A stretch of 25,147 bases of DNA from an uncultured Bacillota bacterium. GTDB lineage: Bacteria; Bacillota; Clostridia; Christensenellales; UBA1242. Positions within the stretch are counted from its first letter, which is position 1, and every line of letters starts with the position of its first letter. Below, one piece after another: positions 14,155-22,740 of this stretch. The DNA is taken from contig CAMUNJ010000004.1 in NCBI GenBank assembly GCA_947090235.1, forward strand, positions 1 to 25,147, given 5' to 3'. The notes below the pieces were generated by a model that searched no databases, had not been told where the DNA came from, and worked only from the letters and a program-made list of their open reading frames with translations. Both the position numbers and the translations under genes were made by a program.

Positions 14155-17100
14155 TTGAAAGGGATCAATGTTAGACTAAAAAAATTATATCAAAGTAGAA
14201 AGATATCGGGTGCGGGAATAGGTGAAAAAGTTGTTTTATGCGATGAAATATGCCCGCTAGTTTTTTTGTGTGGAGATTTTGCAGAAGCAACTAAAATCAA
14301 AAGAGGACTTGAAGGATTAGATAAAAAGTCACAAATTATAGCGGTTGCTAGAGAGGATAATCAAGGTGATGATAAAAATCTTCTTCCTTTTATTGAAGGA
14401 GTCAATGCTTATATAAATAAACAAATTGATGCATTGATATTTCTTCCATGCTCAGCACTTGTTAAGTTTGATTTGTCAGTATTTTTAAATCCTTTAAAAT
14501 TAAGAGTTGATCAAAATTACAATATAGATTATCTATTAGAATATCTAGCAAAAAACGGATATGAAAGAGTTAGCCTAGTTTCTGCTAGCGGGCAATTTGC
14601 TTTGAGAGGTGATATTTTAGATATATTTGTGACGGGAAGTCAACTTCCAATCCGAGTTGAGTTTTTTGATGATACAATTGAAAGTCTGCATTATTTTGAT
14701 CCTTCTCAAATGAAAAATCAAGAAAGTTTACAGGAATTTGTTTTGACGCCTTCTATTTTGCCGTTAGGTGAAAATAATATTTTTGATTTGGCTGGCAATA
14801 AAATATTGGACGAGCCAAAAAGAATAGAAGACGAGTTTCAACTTTTAAAGTCAAGTTATAAAACTATGAGTAGTTATAAGTCTTCAAACTATGTGGAATT
14901 TGAAGATTTGCTTGGCAAAGCAGATTTACTTTTTGACAACAATGGGATTGACAATGATTATTTAAACCAAAGCATTGCAACAAGAACATATTTGACAGAC
15001 TTTATGGCTTTAAAATTTGATATAGAATCATACTTGAAAAGTGGATGTGGGGTTATTCTTTTTGCAGGTAGTGATAAAGGAAAGCAAAAAATTTGTGAGT
15101 TTTTGCGAGATAATGGTCTACTTTATCATGATTACGAAACCGAAAATTTTTTGGAAGGCAAGTTGTTTGTTTCAAATATAAATATGCCATATAGTTTTAG
15201 TTTTTTAAAAGAAAGGATAGTAGCAATTGGAAGTGATAGTTTATTTCGTCAACAAAATACTATTTTTTCTAAAGGAAAACATTCTGTATTTTATCTGCCA
15301 AAATTAGGCGACTATGTTGTTCATTCTTTTCATGGCATAGGCAAGTGTGTCAAGATAGAACGCATGCGTATTGGCGATTATGAAAAAGATTATTTTGTTA
15401 TAGAGTATAAAAATGGTGGAATTTTATATCTGCCAAGTGAGGAGGCAAACTCACTCTCTGCTTACATTGGAAGCGAGGAAGAGCCAAAATTATCTGCTTT
15501 AGGTGGCGGTGAGTTTTCGCGATTAAAAGCAAGGGTAAAAGATAGTTTAAGAGAGATGGCTTTTTCTTTGATAGAAATGTATAAAGAAAGAGAAAAGGCT
15601 GTTGGTCATAAATTTAAGAGAGATGAATATCTTGAAAAATCTTTTGACGATTCTTTTGGCTTTCAACTGACTGTAGATCAAGCCAAAGCGATAAGCGATA
15701 TCAATCATGATATGGAAAGCCATAAGGTTATGGACAGGCTTATTTGCGGAGATGTTGGTTTTGGAAAAACTGAAGTTGCTTTAAGAGCATGTTTTAAATG
15801 TGCATATAATAGTAGACAGGTGTGCCTTTTATGCCCAACAACAATTTTATCTCAACAACATTATCTGACTGCGAAGGCAAGATTGCAACAATTTGGAGTT
15901 GAGGTTGAAGTTTTAAATAGATTTAAAACTCCTGCCCAAACAAAAGATATTTTGCGTAGGCTTGCTAATGGTGAGATTGATATGCTTGTAGGCACGCACA
16001 AGTTGTTGAGTAGTCAAGTTATATTTAAAGATTTAGGCCTTTTAGTTTTAGATGAAGAACAACGCTTTGGTGTTGAGCATAAAGAAAAAATAAAAAATGC
16101 TAAACGAAATCTAGATGTGTTATCTTTGTCGGCAACGCCTATTCCAAGAACGCTTAATATGTCACTTTCTGGGATACGAGATATTTCTATAATCGAAACA
16201 CCTCCTAGAGATAGATTGCCAATACAAACTTATGTTGTTGAAACAAGCGACGATTTAATTCGTGATGTACTTTCTCGCGAAATTGCTAGAGGTGGTCAGG
16301 CTTTTGTTATTTATAACAGAGTTGAAAGTATAGACGAGTTTGCTTTGTATATCAAACGTCTTATTCCAAATGCAAAAATAGGTATTGCTCATGGGCAGAT
16401 GAACGAACGCGTTTTAGAGGAAGTTATTAACAAACTTTATGATTGCGAATTTAATATTTTTATATCCACTACGCTTATAGAAAATGGTATAGATCTGCCT
16501 TCAGCAAACACAATGATTGTTATTGATGCAGACAAATTAGGTTTAGGACAACTATATCAAATTCGAGGTCGAATTGGCAGAAGTGATAAACTTAGTTATG
16601 CTTATTTGACTTATGATAAAAACAAAATTTTATCTGTTGATGCTTACAAACGATTAAGTGCTATAAAAGAATTTTCTAGTTTAGGTAGTGGTTTTAAAAT
16701 TGCAATGCGAGATCTTGAAATTCGTGGTGCAGGCAATATTTTTGGCAAGGAACAGCATGGTCATATTGCAAAAGTGGGATATGATATGTTTGTTAAACTT
16801 TTGGATGAGGCTGTCGAGGAACTTAAAGGACAGAAAAAAGAAGAATCTCGAGAGATTAAAATGGAGGTGGCAATTGACGCCTACATTGGTGAAAGTTATA
16901 TCGCTTCAAGTGACGAGCGAATTGCTCTTTACACTAAGATTAGCGAACTAGATAGCCTTTCTTCATTAAATGATTTGTTAAATTCTCTAAAAGATGGTTA
17001 TGGAGATGTGCCAAATGAAATTAGCAATCTTTGCATGATAGCTCTAGTAAAAAATATGGCTTTAGGTTTTGGCATATCAAGGATAAGGATAAACTCTTTT

Positions 17101-17286
17101 GAAACAATTATTTTTCTTGAAAAGCGTGAGGAAATAATTTCGCCTGCTTTAGCCAAAAATTTGAATAGTTTTAATGCACGGTTGGCATTTGACTCTTCTC
17201 CAAAGATTGTTTTTGATGTTAAGGGTAGTATAAAAGACAAACTCATGCTTTTGATAGATTATTTTGCCGAGGCATCTAAAAATTAA
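14155..17286 (+). CDS. mfd: Transcription-repair coupling factor Mfd
   Basis: Mfd pushes stalled RNA polymerase off DNA damage with ATP and recruits UvrA for excision repair. The 1043 residues run in the standard order. First is a UvrB-like N-terminal module (GQFALRGDILDIF near 146). Next is the CarD-like polymerase-interacting domain (GDYVVHSFHGIGKC near 384). The RecG-like translocase follows, with Walker A GDVGFGKTEVA near 530, DEEQRFG near 632 and SATPIPRTLN after it; the last part is the C-terminal TRCF domain (GESYIASSDERIALYTKI). It is about 100 residues shorter than the E. coli and B. subtilis proteins; all motor motifs are present. The start is a TTG at 14155 with GTGAGGG upstream; no ATG fits. 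It is the third gene of the GlmU-like-pth-mfd operon. Confidence 0.95.
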   Translation: MKGINVRLKKLYQSRKISGAGIGEKVVLCDEICPLVFLCGDFAEATKIKRGLEGLDKKSQIIAVAREDNQGDDKNLLPFIEGVNAYINKQIDALIFLPCSALVKFDLSVFLNPLKLRVDQNYNIDYLLEYLAKNGYERVSLVSASGQFALRGDILDIFVTGSQLPIRVEFFDDTIESLHYFDPSQMKNQESLQEFVLTPSILPLGENNIFDLAGNKILDEPKRIEDEFQLLKSSYKTMSSYKSSNYVEFEDLLGKADLLFDNNGIDNDYLNQSIATRTYLTDFMALKFDIESYLKSGCGVILFAGSDKGKQKICEFLRDNGLLYHDYETENFLEGKLFVSNINMPYSFSFLKERIVAIGSDSLFRQQNTIFSKGKHSVFYLPKLGDYVVHSFHGIGKCVKIERMRIGDYEKDYFVIEYKNGGILYLPSEEANSLSAYIGSEEEPKLSALGGGEFSRLKARVKDSLREMAFSLIEMYKEREKAVGHKFKRDEYLEKSFDDSFGFQLTVDQAKAISDINHDMESHKVMDRLICGDVGFGKTEVALRACFKCAYNSRQVCLLCPTTILSQQHYLTAKARLQQFGVEVEVLNRFKTPAQTKDILRRLANGEIDMLVGTHKLLSSQVIFKDLGLLVLDEEQRFGVEHKEKIKNAKRNLDVLSLSATPIPRTLNMSLSGIRDISIIETPPRDRLPIQTYVVETSDDLIRDVLSREIARGGQAFVIYNRVESIDEFALYIKRLIPNAKIGIAHGQMNERVLEEVINKLYDCEFNIFISTTLIENGIDLPSANTMIVIDADKLGLGQLYQIRGRIGRSDKLSYAYLTYDKNKILSVDAYKRLSAIKEFSSLGSGFKIAMRDLEIRGAGNIFGKEQHGHIAKVGYDMFVKLLDEAVEELKGQKKEESREIKMEVAIDAYIGESYIASSDERIALYTKISELDSLSSLNDLLNSLKDGYGDVPNEISNLCMIALVKNMALGFGISRIRINSFETIIFLEKREEIISPALAKNLNSFNARLAFDSSPKIVFDVKGSIKDKLMLLIDYFAEASKN

Positions 17287-17320
17287 ATTGCTATAAATAT
17301 AAGAAAGTGACCTAAAATGC

Positions 17321-17349
17321 TTGAAAATATGTGTAATTTGTGTTATTAT
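17321..17349 (+). promoter_or_regulatory. Extended -10 promoter of the PrsA-like gene
   Basis: TTGAAA (17321-17326), a 17-base spacer and TATTAT (17344-17349), with TG one base before the -10 box. It gives a leader of about 25 bases that contains the ribosome site TGGAGA. Confidence 0.6.
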
Positions 17350-17380
17350 AGACAATAATTGACTAAATTGTGGAGATAAA

Positions 17381-19210
17381 ATGAAAAAGAAATTAACTGG
17401 TGTGCTTCTTGCTGTTATGATGCTTTCTATGTCTGTTTTTACAGGCTGCTCTTTGGTTACTAGAAATTGGGAAAAGTATTATAATGCAATAGTTTCAACT
17501 ATCAAATATGAAGATAATGTTTTTAATATAACTAAACGCGAACTTATAAATGGTTATAATAGTTTTGGATATAATTATGAGCAGTATTATGGCAAATCTA
17601 GAAAAGAGGCTATAATGCTTACTCTTGACCAACTTGAAACTAGAAAATTGACTATTTTTGAAGCAGAAAAATTGTTCAAAAATCAAAATAATGGTGAAAT
17701 TTTAACTAAAAAAGAAAAAGATTATCTATGGCATGAAACTAATGATGCTTTAGAAGATAATTTTATGACTTATGTTGATAAAGTGACTGGCACTTCTACT
17801 TCTAAAGATGAAGAAAAAAGTGACGAGATTAAATTTAATGGTTATTCTAAAAAAGCAACTTTAAATTTAATTGATTCACAAGGCGATAATGCAAAATATG
17901 AAATCAAAAAAACTGAAACTATTGATGATCTTTTAGCAGATTTTGATTATGTTGAAAGTCAAGCAAAAGATATATCAGTTAAAGAAGATAAAGACAAAAT
18001 TTATTATAACCTTGTTGATTTAGTTCAAAGCATGCAGGGAAGTAGTGTTTATTCAAAAGCATACAATGACTATAAAAAAGCACTAGAAAAGAGCGAAGAA
18101 GGGCTTAAATTTAAAGAAAATACTACAAAAGACTTATTTGCAAGAGAGATTGACAGAATCTACAAGATAATTTATGAAAACTTTATTGTAGAAAAATATC
18201 TAGATAATTTTAAAGGCAAAGATGGCCTTGCGGATGTGTCTGTAAATCAAATTTTAAATCGTTATAGTGCAAAAGTTATGAATTCTTACACCCAATATGT
18301 TTTGGAGGGCGATGAGAGTTATGAAGAAAATGTTTTAAGCGATTTAGGAAAGGTTTATTACTTTAAAAATAGTGACCAAGATACTAAGTTCTATACTGTT
18401 TCTCATATTCTTTTCCAATTTTCTGAGGAAAGTAAAGCAAAATATACACAAGCAAAAACCGATTTAGAAAATAAGAAGATTACTCAAGAACAATATGATT
18501 TAATTGTTGAAGATTTGACTGTTGAACCAACTGTTAGAGCAAAGGGTGATGATGGAGTTTACAATGAGATTGATAAAAAAGATTATCAATCTTATGAAAC
18601 AAATATAAATGATTTATATAATCACATTAAAGTAGTTATAGATCAGGCTGGTGACCCTATCGCTAAAGCAGAAGCATTTAACGAATTTATCTACACATAC
18701 AATGATGACCCTGGTATTAGAAATGCAGAATATAACTATGTTATGGGTGTAAATAAATCTCAAGTAGAAGGTGCTAGCGAAAGCGATATAATCGAACTTG
18801 AGGATGGCAGAAAATATAAAAAATATTCAAAAATGGTAGACGAATTTACGCTTGCAGGAACAGAATTGTACAATGATGGTTATGGCCAAATTGGAGATCT
18901 TTCTGGACTTGTTATGTCAGAACATGGATTCCATGTGCTTATGTATACAGGTGAGTGTAAAAACTACTTTGATAGCATTGTTGAGGGCTTAAATGGTGGA
19001 CAAGAAGTACTTTTAGGCACTGGAGCAATCGAAACATTGTATAACGCAAGACTAAATGTTTGTGTTAATAAAACCATTTTTGATGTTATTTATGAAGAAC
19101 TTGCTCAAGATAATTTTGCTAGTTTTGAAAGCGCTAACACTTCACTTTTGCGTGAAAAGGCAACTATTTCTCGTTATGACGGCAATTATAAGGATCTTTT
19201 TAAAGCATAA
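17381..19210 (+). CDS. PrsA/SurA-like foldase lipoprotein with diverged, enlarged parvulin domain
   Basis: A 609-residue predicted lipoprotein that should help fold exported proteins on the outer side of the membrane. The signal peptide ends in the lipobox FTGC with Cys at 23. A long, charged helical chaperone-like region follows. A parvulin-type (PpiC) domain seems to open at YTVSHILFQFSEES near 336 and close at VMSEHGFHVLMYTGE near 510. That is about 175 residues, where a normal parvulin needs about 100, so an insert (Glu-, Lys- and Tyr-rich) splits it, and isomerase activity is uncertain. A foldase gene directly after mfd is the usual order in many Firmicutes, which supports the call. It has its own promoter and a TGGAGA ribosome site. 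Confidence 0.75.
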   Translation: MKKKLTGVLLAVMMLSMSVFTGCSLVTRNWEKYYNAIVSTIKYEDNVFNITKRELINGYNSFGYNYEQYYGKSRKEAIMLTLDQLETRKLTIFEAEKLFKNQNNGEILTKKEKDYLWHETNDALEDNFMTYVDKVTGTSTSKDEEKSDEIKFNGYSKKATLNLIDSQGDNAKYEIKKTETIDDLLADFDYVESQAKDISVKEDKDKIYYNLVDLVQSMQGSSVYSKAYNDYKKALEKSEEGLKFKENTTKDLFAREIDRIYKIIYENFIVEKYLDNFKGKDGLADVSVNQILNRYSAKVMNSYTQYVLEGDESYEENVLSDLGKVYYFKNSDQDTKFYTVSHILFQFSEESKAKYTQAKTDLENKKITQEQYDLIVEDLTVEPTVRAKGDDGVYNEIDKKDYQSYETNINDLYNHIKVVIDQAGDPIAKAEAFNEFIYTYNDDPGIRNAEYNYVMGVNKSQVEGASESDIIELEDGRKYKKYSKMVDEFTLAGTELYNDGYGQIGDLSGLVMSEHGFHVLMYTGECKNYFDSIVEGLNGGQEVLLGTGAIETLYNARLNVCVNKTIFDVIYEELAQDNFASFESANTSLLREKATISRYDGNYKDLFKA

Positions 19211-19238
19211 AAATAAATTTATTTGACATTTTAATTTT

Positions 19239-19273
19239 AAAGCCTTTGTTAAAAGTTTGACAATGGCTTTTTT
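19239..19273 (+). terminator. Terminator of the PrsA-like gene, overlapping the next promoter
   Basis: AAAGCCTTTGT and ACAATGGCTTT pair with one mismatch around a 10-base loop (19250-19259), followed by a T-tract. The -35 box TTGACA of the following gene lies across the loop and the 3' arm (19257-19262). Confidence 0.7.
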
Positions 19274-19285
19274 ATTTGTTAATAT
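19257..19285 (+). promoter_or_regulatory. Promoter of the UPF0104 gene inside the upstream terminator
   Basis: Perfect TTGACA (19257-19262), a 17-base spacer that holds the terminator T-tract, and TAATAT (19280-19285) with TG one base before it (extended -10). The ATG at 19294 lies eight bases after the -10 box and there is no ribosome site, so the transcript should have a leader of about 0-2 bases. Confidence 0.65.
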
Positions 19286-19293
19286 ATATGTAT

Positions 19294-20658
19294 ATGAGTA
19301 AAAAGCGAAAACAAGTGATCGATGAAGATTTGGTTGCTCTTGAAGAAGAGGACAATGTTTTTGCTGAAAAACAAGATATTGTAGATCAAGATTTGAACGA
19401 TAAAAAAACTTCCAAAGAAGAAAAAATCATGGAAGAAAATCTTAAATTAGAAAAACAAAAGTTTCAAGAAGATCAAAAGAAAAAATTAGACGAGGCCGAA
19501 CAAGCAGTTTCTAAACAAAGTTCAAAAAAGAAAAAGATACTAAATTGGGTCTTCTTTGCTCTTAATATTGTAGTTGTTGCAATAATACTTGTTATTCAAC
19601 TAAATGGTGAAGGAGGTGTCACATCTCCTCAAGGTTTGACATTTTATGGCTGGCCTTTCTTGGTGCTTTTGATAGTTTTTGCGTTGAACATATTTTTTGA
19701 TACTTTTGCTGTTAGTTATTTGATGAAAAAAAGTATTGGAAAGTGGCGTTTTGGTCTTTCTTATAAAACAAATGCGATAGGTAGATATTATGATTATGTA
19801 ACACCTCTTGCAGCAGGCGGGCAGCCTTTTCAAATAACCTATCTAAAAAGTCACGAAATTCCTCTTCATTCGGCAATGAGTATTCCTCTTGCAAAAATGG
19901 TTTTTCAACAACTTGGTTGGATTGTGATGAGTTTTATTTGTATGGTTGTGTCTTTCACATCTTCACAATACAACACTTTTGTTTCTGCTACTTCTGTTAT
20001 TGGGTTTATACTTGGCTCATTTATGTTGTTTCTGATTATCTTTCTTTCAATTAGTAAAAATTGGGGAAGAAAACTTGTAGTAATGGTGCTAAAACTTTTA
20101 CAAAAAATGAAGATTTTGAAAAGTTATGAAAAACAATACGAAAAAATCATGAAAATTATTGAAGATTATCAATCTGTTATGCGTCAATATGCAAAATCTC
20201 CAAAAGATTTCTTGATTTTGTTCTTCACTTATATGTTCCGTTTAGTTATGATTTACATGATCCCTTACCTTGTATTTTCAATGTATAAAGGCTTTGATTC
20301 TAGTCTATTCTTCAATTTTTATGTTATGACTGTTTTGATTGACCTTGCATCTAGTTTCTTTCCTCTTCCAGGAGGAACAGGCATGAGCGAACTTTCTTTC
20401 TCAGCAATGTTTGGTTCATACTTTGCAGGCGGAACGCTTTTTTGGGCATTGATAACTTGGAGATTATTTTCTTTCTATTATTATTTGCTTCAAGGAATTG
20501 CCATTATTTGTTATGATCAATTTTATGGAAACAGAAAGTATAAATGGATTCAAAGAAAGGAAACTTTGGTTGAAGAAAGTGTTGTATTTAAACAAGAACA
20601 AATAAACAAATTTAGGGCAGAACGAAGCAAAATGCGTAGGCAAGCAAAGAAAAAATAG
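19294..20658 (+). CDS. UPF0104 / LPG-synthase transmembrane-domain protein
   Basis: A 454-residue membrane protein. Residues 1-80 are a highly charged, probably coiled-coil head. Eight or so membrane helices follow, with the family signatures GRYYDYVTPLAAGGQPFQI near 155-173 and SFFPLPGGTGMSELSF in the C-terminal half. This is the transmembrane module that in MprF moves lysyl-phosphatidylglycerol across the membrane and in AglD-like proteins serves lipid-linked sugars. The aminoacyl-transferase domain of MprF is absent, so this is a stand-alone lipid-handling module with unknown cargo. In-frame ATGs at 19276 and 19288 exist, but both lie at or before the predicted transcription start, so I use 19294. 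Confidence 0.82.
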   Translation: MSKKRKQVIDEDLVALEEEDNVFAEKQDIVDQDLNDKKTSKEEKIMEENLKLEKQKFQEDQKKKLDEAEQAVSKQSSKKKKILNWVFFALNIVVVAIILVIQLNGEGGVTSPQGLTFYGWPFLVLLIVFALNIFFDTFAVSYLMKKSIGKWRFGLSYKTNAIGRYYDYVTPLAAGGQPFQITYLKSHEIPLHSAMSIPLAKMVFQQLGWIVMSFICMVVSFTSSQYNTFVSATSVIGFILGSFMLFLIIFLSISKNWGRKLVVMVLKLLQKMKILKSYEKQYEKIMKIIEDYQSVMRQYAKSPKDFLILFFTYMFRLVMIYMIPYLVFSMYKGFDSSLFFNFYVMTVLIDLASSFFPLPGGTGMSELSFSAMFGSYFAGGTLFWALITWRLFSFYYYLLQGIAIICYDQFYGNRKYKWIQRKETLVEESVVFKQEQINKFRAERSKMRRQAKKK

Positions 20659-20665
20659 ATTAATT

Positions 20666-20695
20666 AAAAATCACGACAATTTCGTGATTTTTTTC
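20666..20695 (+). terminator. Terminator after the UPF0104 gene
   Basis: An 11-base perfect stem AAAAATCACGA / TCGTGATTTTT with loop CAATT (20677-20681) and a following T-run. Confidence 0.82.
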
Positions 20696-20706
20696 TACAA
20701 ATTTTG

Positions 20707-20735
20707 ACATAAAGTGCAATCTCTCGACATAGTTT
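20707..20735 (+). promoter_or_regulatory. Possible sigma-E-type promoter of spoIIID
   Basis: ACATAAA (20707-20713), 14 bases, then CATAGTTT (20728-20735), which matches six of eight positions of the sigma-E -10 consensus. spoIIID is a sigma-E gene in model spore formers. A TTGACA at 20704-20709 could also act as a sigma-A -35 box with the poor -10 CATAGT 18 bases on. Confidence 0.4.
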
Positions 20736-20754
20736 ACTCTGTGGAGGTAAACCT

Positions 20755-21012
20755 GTGAAAGATTATTTGGTTGAAAGAGTCCTCCTTGCTGCTGGGCATA
20801 TCAAGGAGACTCATGAAACTATACGAGAGACTGCTAAGAAATTTGGCTATAGCAAAAGTACAATCCACAATGATGTGTGTTATCGTTTGCCTAAAATTGA
20901 CATGGCACTTTTTGAGGAAACCAAAAAGGTGTTGGACGAAAATTTTGCAGACAAGCACATTCGTGGCGGTGAGGCCACAAAGAAAAAATTTGCAGAAGAA
21001 AAAGATGCATAG
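20755..21012 (+). CDS. spoIIID: Sporulation transcription regulator SpoIIID
   Basis: An 85-residue DNA-binding protein that activates or represses many mother-cell genes after sigma-E. The helix-turn-helix (TIRETAKKFGYSKSTIHNDV, about 22-42) and the following RLPKIDMALFEE and ADKHIRGGEAT match SpoIIID along almost the whole length. The start is GTG at 20755 with a strong TGGAGGT ribosome site. The gene stands alone between two terminators, with fba convergent on the other side. In many spore formers spoIIID lies near spoIIQ and mreB; here it is about 10 kb from spoIIQ. Confidence 0.95.
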   Translation: MKDYLVERVLLAAGHIKETHETIRETAKKFGYSKSTIHNDVCYRLPKIDMALFEETKKVLDENFADKHIRGGEATKKKFAEEKDA

Positions 21013-21032
21013 ATATTATCTATGCATTTTAT
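21005..21032. terminator. Terminator at the end of spoIIID, shared with fba
   Basis: A 10-base perfect stem ATGCATAGAT / ATCTATGCAT (21005-21014 with 21018-21027) followed by T-rich DNA. The left arm contains the spoIIID stop codon. fba ends at 21035 on the other strand; on that side the A/T tail is weaker. Confidence 0.6.
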
Positions 21033-21034
21033 TT

Positions 21035-21952
21035 TTATAATTTATTGCTTGAATAAAATAGTTCTTTTATTTTTCTGATTGTTGTTGCTTTTATTTCCTC
21101 TCGTGCAGGCTTAAGATAATCACGAGGATCTATTGTTTGTGAGTTGTTTATCAAAACTTCACGCACTTTCATTGTAGTAGCAAGCCTAAGATCGGTGTCT
21201 GTATTGATTTTGACAATATTATGTTGTTTAACTGCCTTTTTTAGCAGGTTTTTAGGAATTCCATTCGTACTTTTTAATTCTCCGCCATATTCATTGATTT
21301 TTTCAATAACGCTCTGGTCAACAGTAGAAGCACCATGCAAAACAAGTGGGAAATTAGGAAGTAGTTTTTCTATTTCTTTTAAAATGTCAAAGTGTAAGGT
21401 CTTTTCTCCACTATATTTGTAAGCACCATGACTTGTTCCTATTGCTATTGCTAAAGTGTCAACTCCTGTTTTATCTACAAATTCTTTGGCTTTATCTGGG
21501 TCAGTGTAATGACTTGTTTGACTAGAAACCTCATCTTCAATTCCCATTAATTGACCAAGTTCTCCCTCTACTAAAACACCTTTTTTATGAGCATAATTTA
21601 CAACTTTTTTTGTTATCTTTATATTATCTTGAAATGGAAGACTAGAGCCATCAATCATAACGCTGTCAAAGCCAAGGTCTATACATTTTTTGCAAATTTC
21701 ATAACTTTTTCCATGGTCTAAATGCAAAAATATGCCTTTATTTTTTCTCGCAACATTGGCAAGGGAAATACAATAATCTTCTTGCATATATTTTAATGCA
21801 CCTTCGCTAACAGAAATGATAATAGGTGAATTCATTTCTTTAGCACCTTCTACAATCCCTTGCAGGCATTCCATGTTAGAAAAATTTAATGCACCAAGAC
21901 AAAAGCCTTCTTTGATTGCCTTGTTTAAATAAAATTTTAAATCTTTTTTCAT
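21035..21952 (-). CDS. fba: Class II fructose-bisphosphate aldolase
   Basis: A zinc-dependent glycolytic enzyme that splits fructose-1,6-bisphosphate into glyceraldehyde-3-phosphate and dihydroxyacetone phosphate. The 305 residues show the family motifs: HLDHG (77-81, with the metal-binding His80), EGELGQLMGIED (129-140), TLAIAIGTSHGAYK (166-179, His175), LVLHGAST (203-210, His206) and KINTDTDLR near the end. Tagatose-bisphosphate aldolases share this fold, but length and context favour the glycolytic enzyme. AAGGAG precedes the ATG at 21952, and a sigma-A-type promoter lies further upstream. It is divergent from the lipoprotein gene. Confidence 0.92.
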   Translation of the reverse strand: MKKDLKFYLNKAIKEGFCLGALNFSNMECLQGIVEGAKEMNSPIIISVSEGALKYMQEDYCISLANVARKNKGIFLHLDHGKSYEICKKCIDLGFDSVMIDGSSLPFQDNIKITKKVVNYAHKKGVLVEGELGQLMGIEDEVSSQTSHYTDPDKAKEFVDKTGVDTLAIAIGTSHGAYKYSGEKTLHFDILKEIEKLLPNFPLVLHGASTVDQSVIEKINEYGGELKSTNGIPKNLLKKAVKQHNIVKINTDTDLRLATTMKVREVLINNSQTIDPRDYLKPAREEIKATTIRKIKELFYSSNKL

Positions 21953-21970
21953 ATTTGCTCCTTAAAATAT

Positions 21971-21999
21971 ATTTTACTACATTTTTTTGGAAAAGCCAA
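21971..21999 (-). promoter_or_regulatory. Sigma-A-type promoter of fba
   Basis: On the minus strand TTGGCT (21999-21994), a 17-base spacer and TAAAAT (21976-21971), giving a short leader with the ribosome site AAGGAG (21963-21958). Confidence 0.55.
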
Positions 22000-22025
22000 C
22001 ATAATTTACTATGTGAGGTTGTATT

Positions 22026-22691
22026 ATGAAAAAGATTTTGCTTGCAGGATTGTGTTTTTGTTGTTTATTTGCATTTACAGGCTGTCAAAAATCTACAGAA
22101 AGTCTAGTTAAAGAAAATATGAGCGAAATAACTAATTCTTATTATTGGGCTGAAAACAACGATTTTTCTGTTTCAGTTAGTGTTGGAAGCCGAGAAAATC
22201 CTTATTTAATAGATGGAATCCATCATGCTATTGTTGATTTTTCTTTGATTATATTTAAAGATAAAACATTTACTTTAAAAGACAAGGAAATTAAATGTAA
22301 TGTTTATGTGAATGACCAAATTAGCGAAGTTAAACTTGAATATAATCCTATTTCTTATGCTTATATGGTCGACCTTGGGTTCGCAATAAACGATAAAGAC
22401 AGTGTTGTGTTTGAATATGAAGGGCAAAAAGAAAGTTTAAAATTAATAAGCAATGATTTTCAAATAACAAGTACAAAGGCTTTAGAGATGTCTTGTCAAA
22501 GATTTGCAGAATTGATAGAAAGATATACTGTAGGTAGGATTTTAAAGGGTGAATGTTATTTGAAGGTTCTTGGGCTCAAAGGAGATGACAATAATCTTTT
22601 CTGGTGTTTTACATTTGTTGGGAATGACAACAAAAGTTTTAATTTAATCATTAGCACTAAAGATGGAAGTGTTTTAGCAAGTGATTTTTAA
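22026..22691 (+). CDS. Uncharacterised lipoprotein
   Basis: A 221-residue predicted lipoprotein with signal peptide and lipobox FTGC (Cys20). The mature part has two halves: a beta-rich half (about 45-140: DFSVSVSVGSRENPYLIDGIHH, then VSVKL-like strands) and a second alpha/beta half (about 145-221). The second half ends in the strand pattern FNLIISTKDGSVLASDF, which resembles a PepSY- or cystatin-like beta sheet. I do not recognise a family. GTGAGG gives a ribosome site before ATG 22026. The gene has its own terminator, so it is probably expressed alone. Confidence 0.75.
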   Translation: MKKILLAGLCFCCLFAFTGCQKSTESLVKENMSEITNSYYWAENNDFSVSVSVGSRENPYLIDGIHHAIVDFSLIIFKDKTFTLKDKEIKCNVYVNDQISEVKLEYNPISYAYMVDLGFAINDKDSVVFEYEGQKESLKLISNDFQITSTKALEMSCQRFAELIERYTVGRILKGECYLKVLGLKGDDNNLFWCFTFVGNDNKSFNLIISTKDGSVLASDF

Positions 22692-22699
22692 AAGTTTGT

Positions 22700-22740
22700 A
22701 AAGTTTTTGCAATAAAAAATTGTAAAAACTTTTATTTTGT
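22700..22740 (+). terminator. Terminator of the lipoprotein gene, overlapping the hflX promoter
   Basis: A 13-base stem AAAGTTTTTGCAA / TTGTAAAAACTTT (one G-T pair, loop 22713-22719) followed by a T-rich tail. The -35 box TTGTAA of hflX is the first part of the 3' arm (22720-22725). Confidence 0.65.

Noticed and set aside
16688..16951. Short frame within mfd as a separate gene
   Set aside because: It is an out-of-frame shadow of a well-conserved mfd stretch and has no ribosome site.
19276..19293. Upstream ATGs (19276, 19288) of the UPF0104 gene
   Set aside because: The codons overlap the terminator T-tract and the -10 box; transcription is predicted to begin at about 19292.
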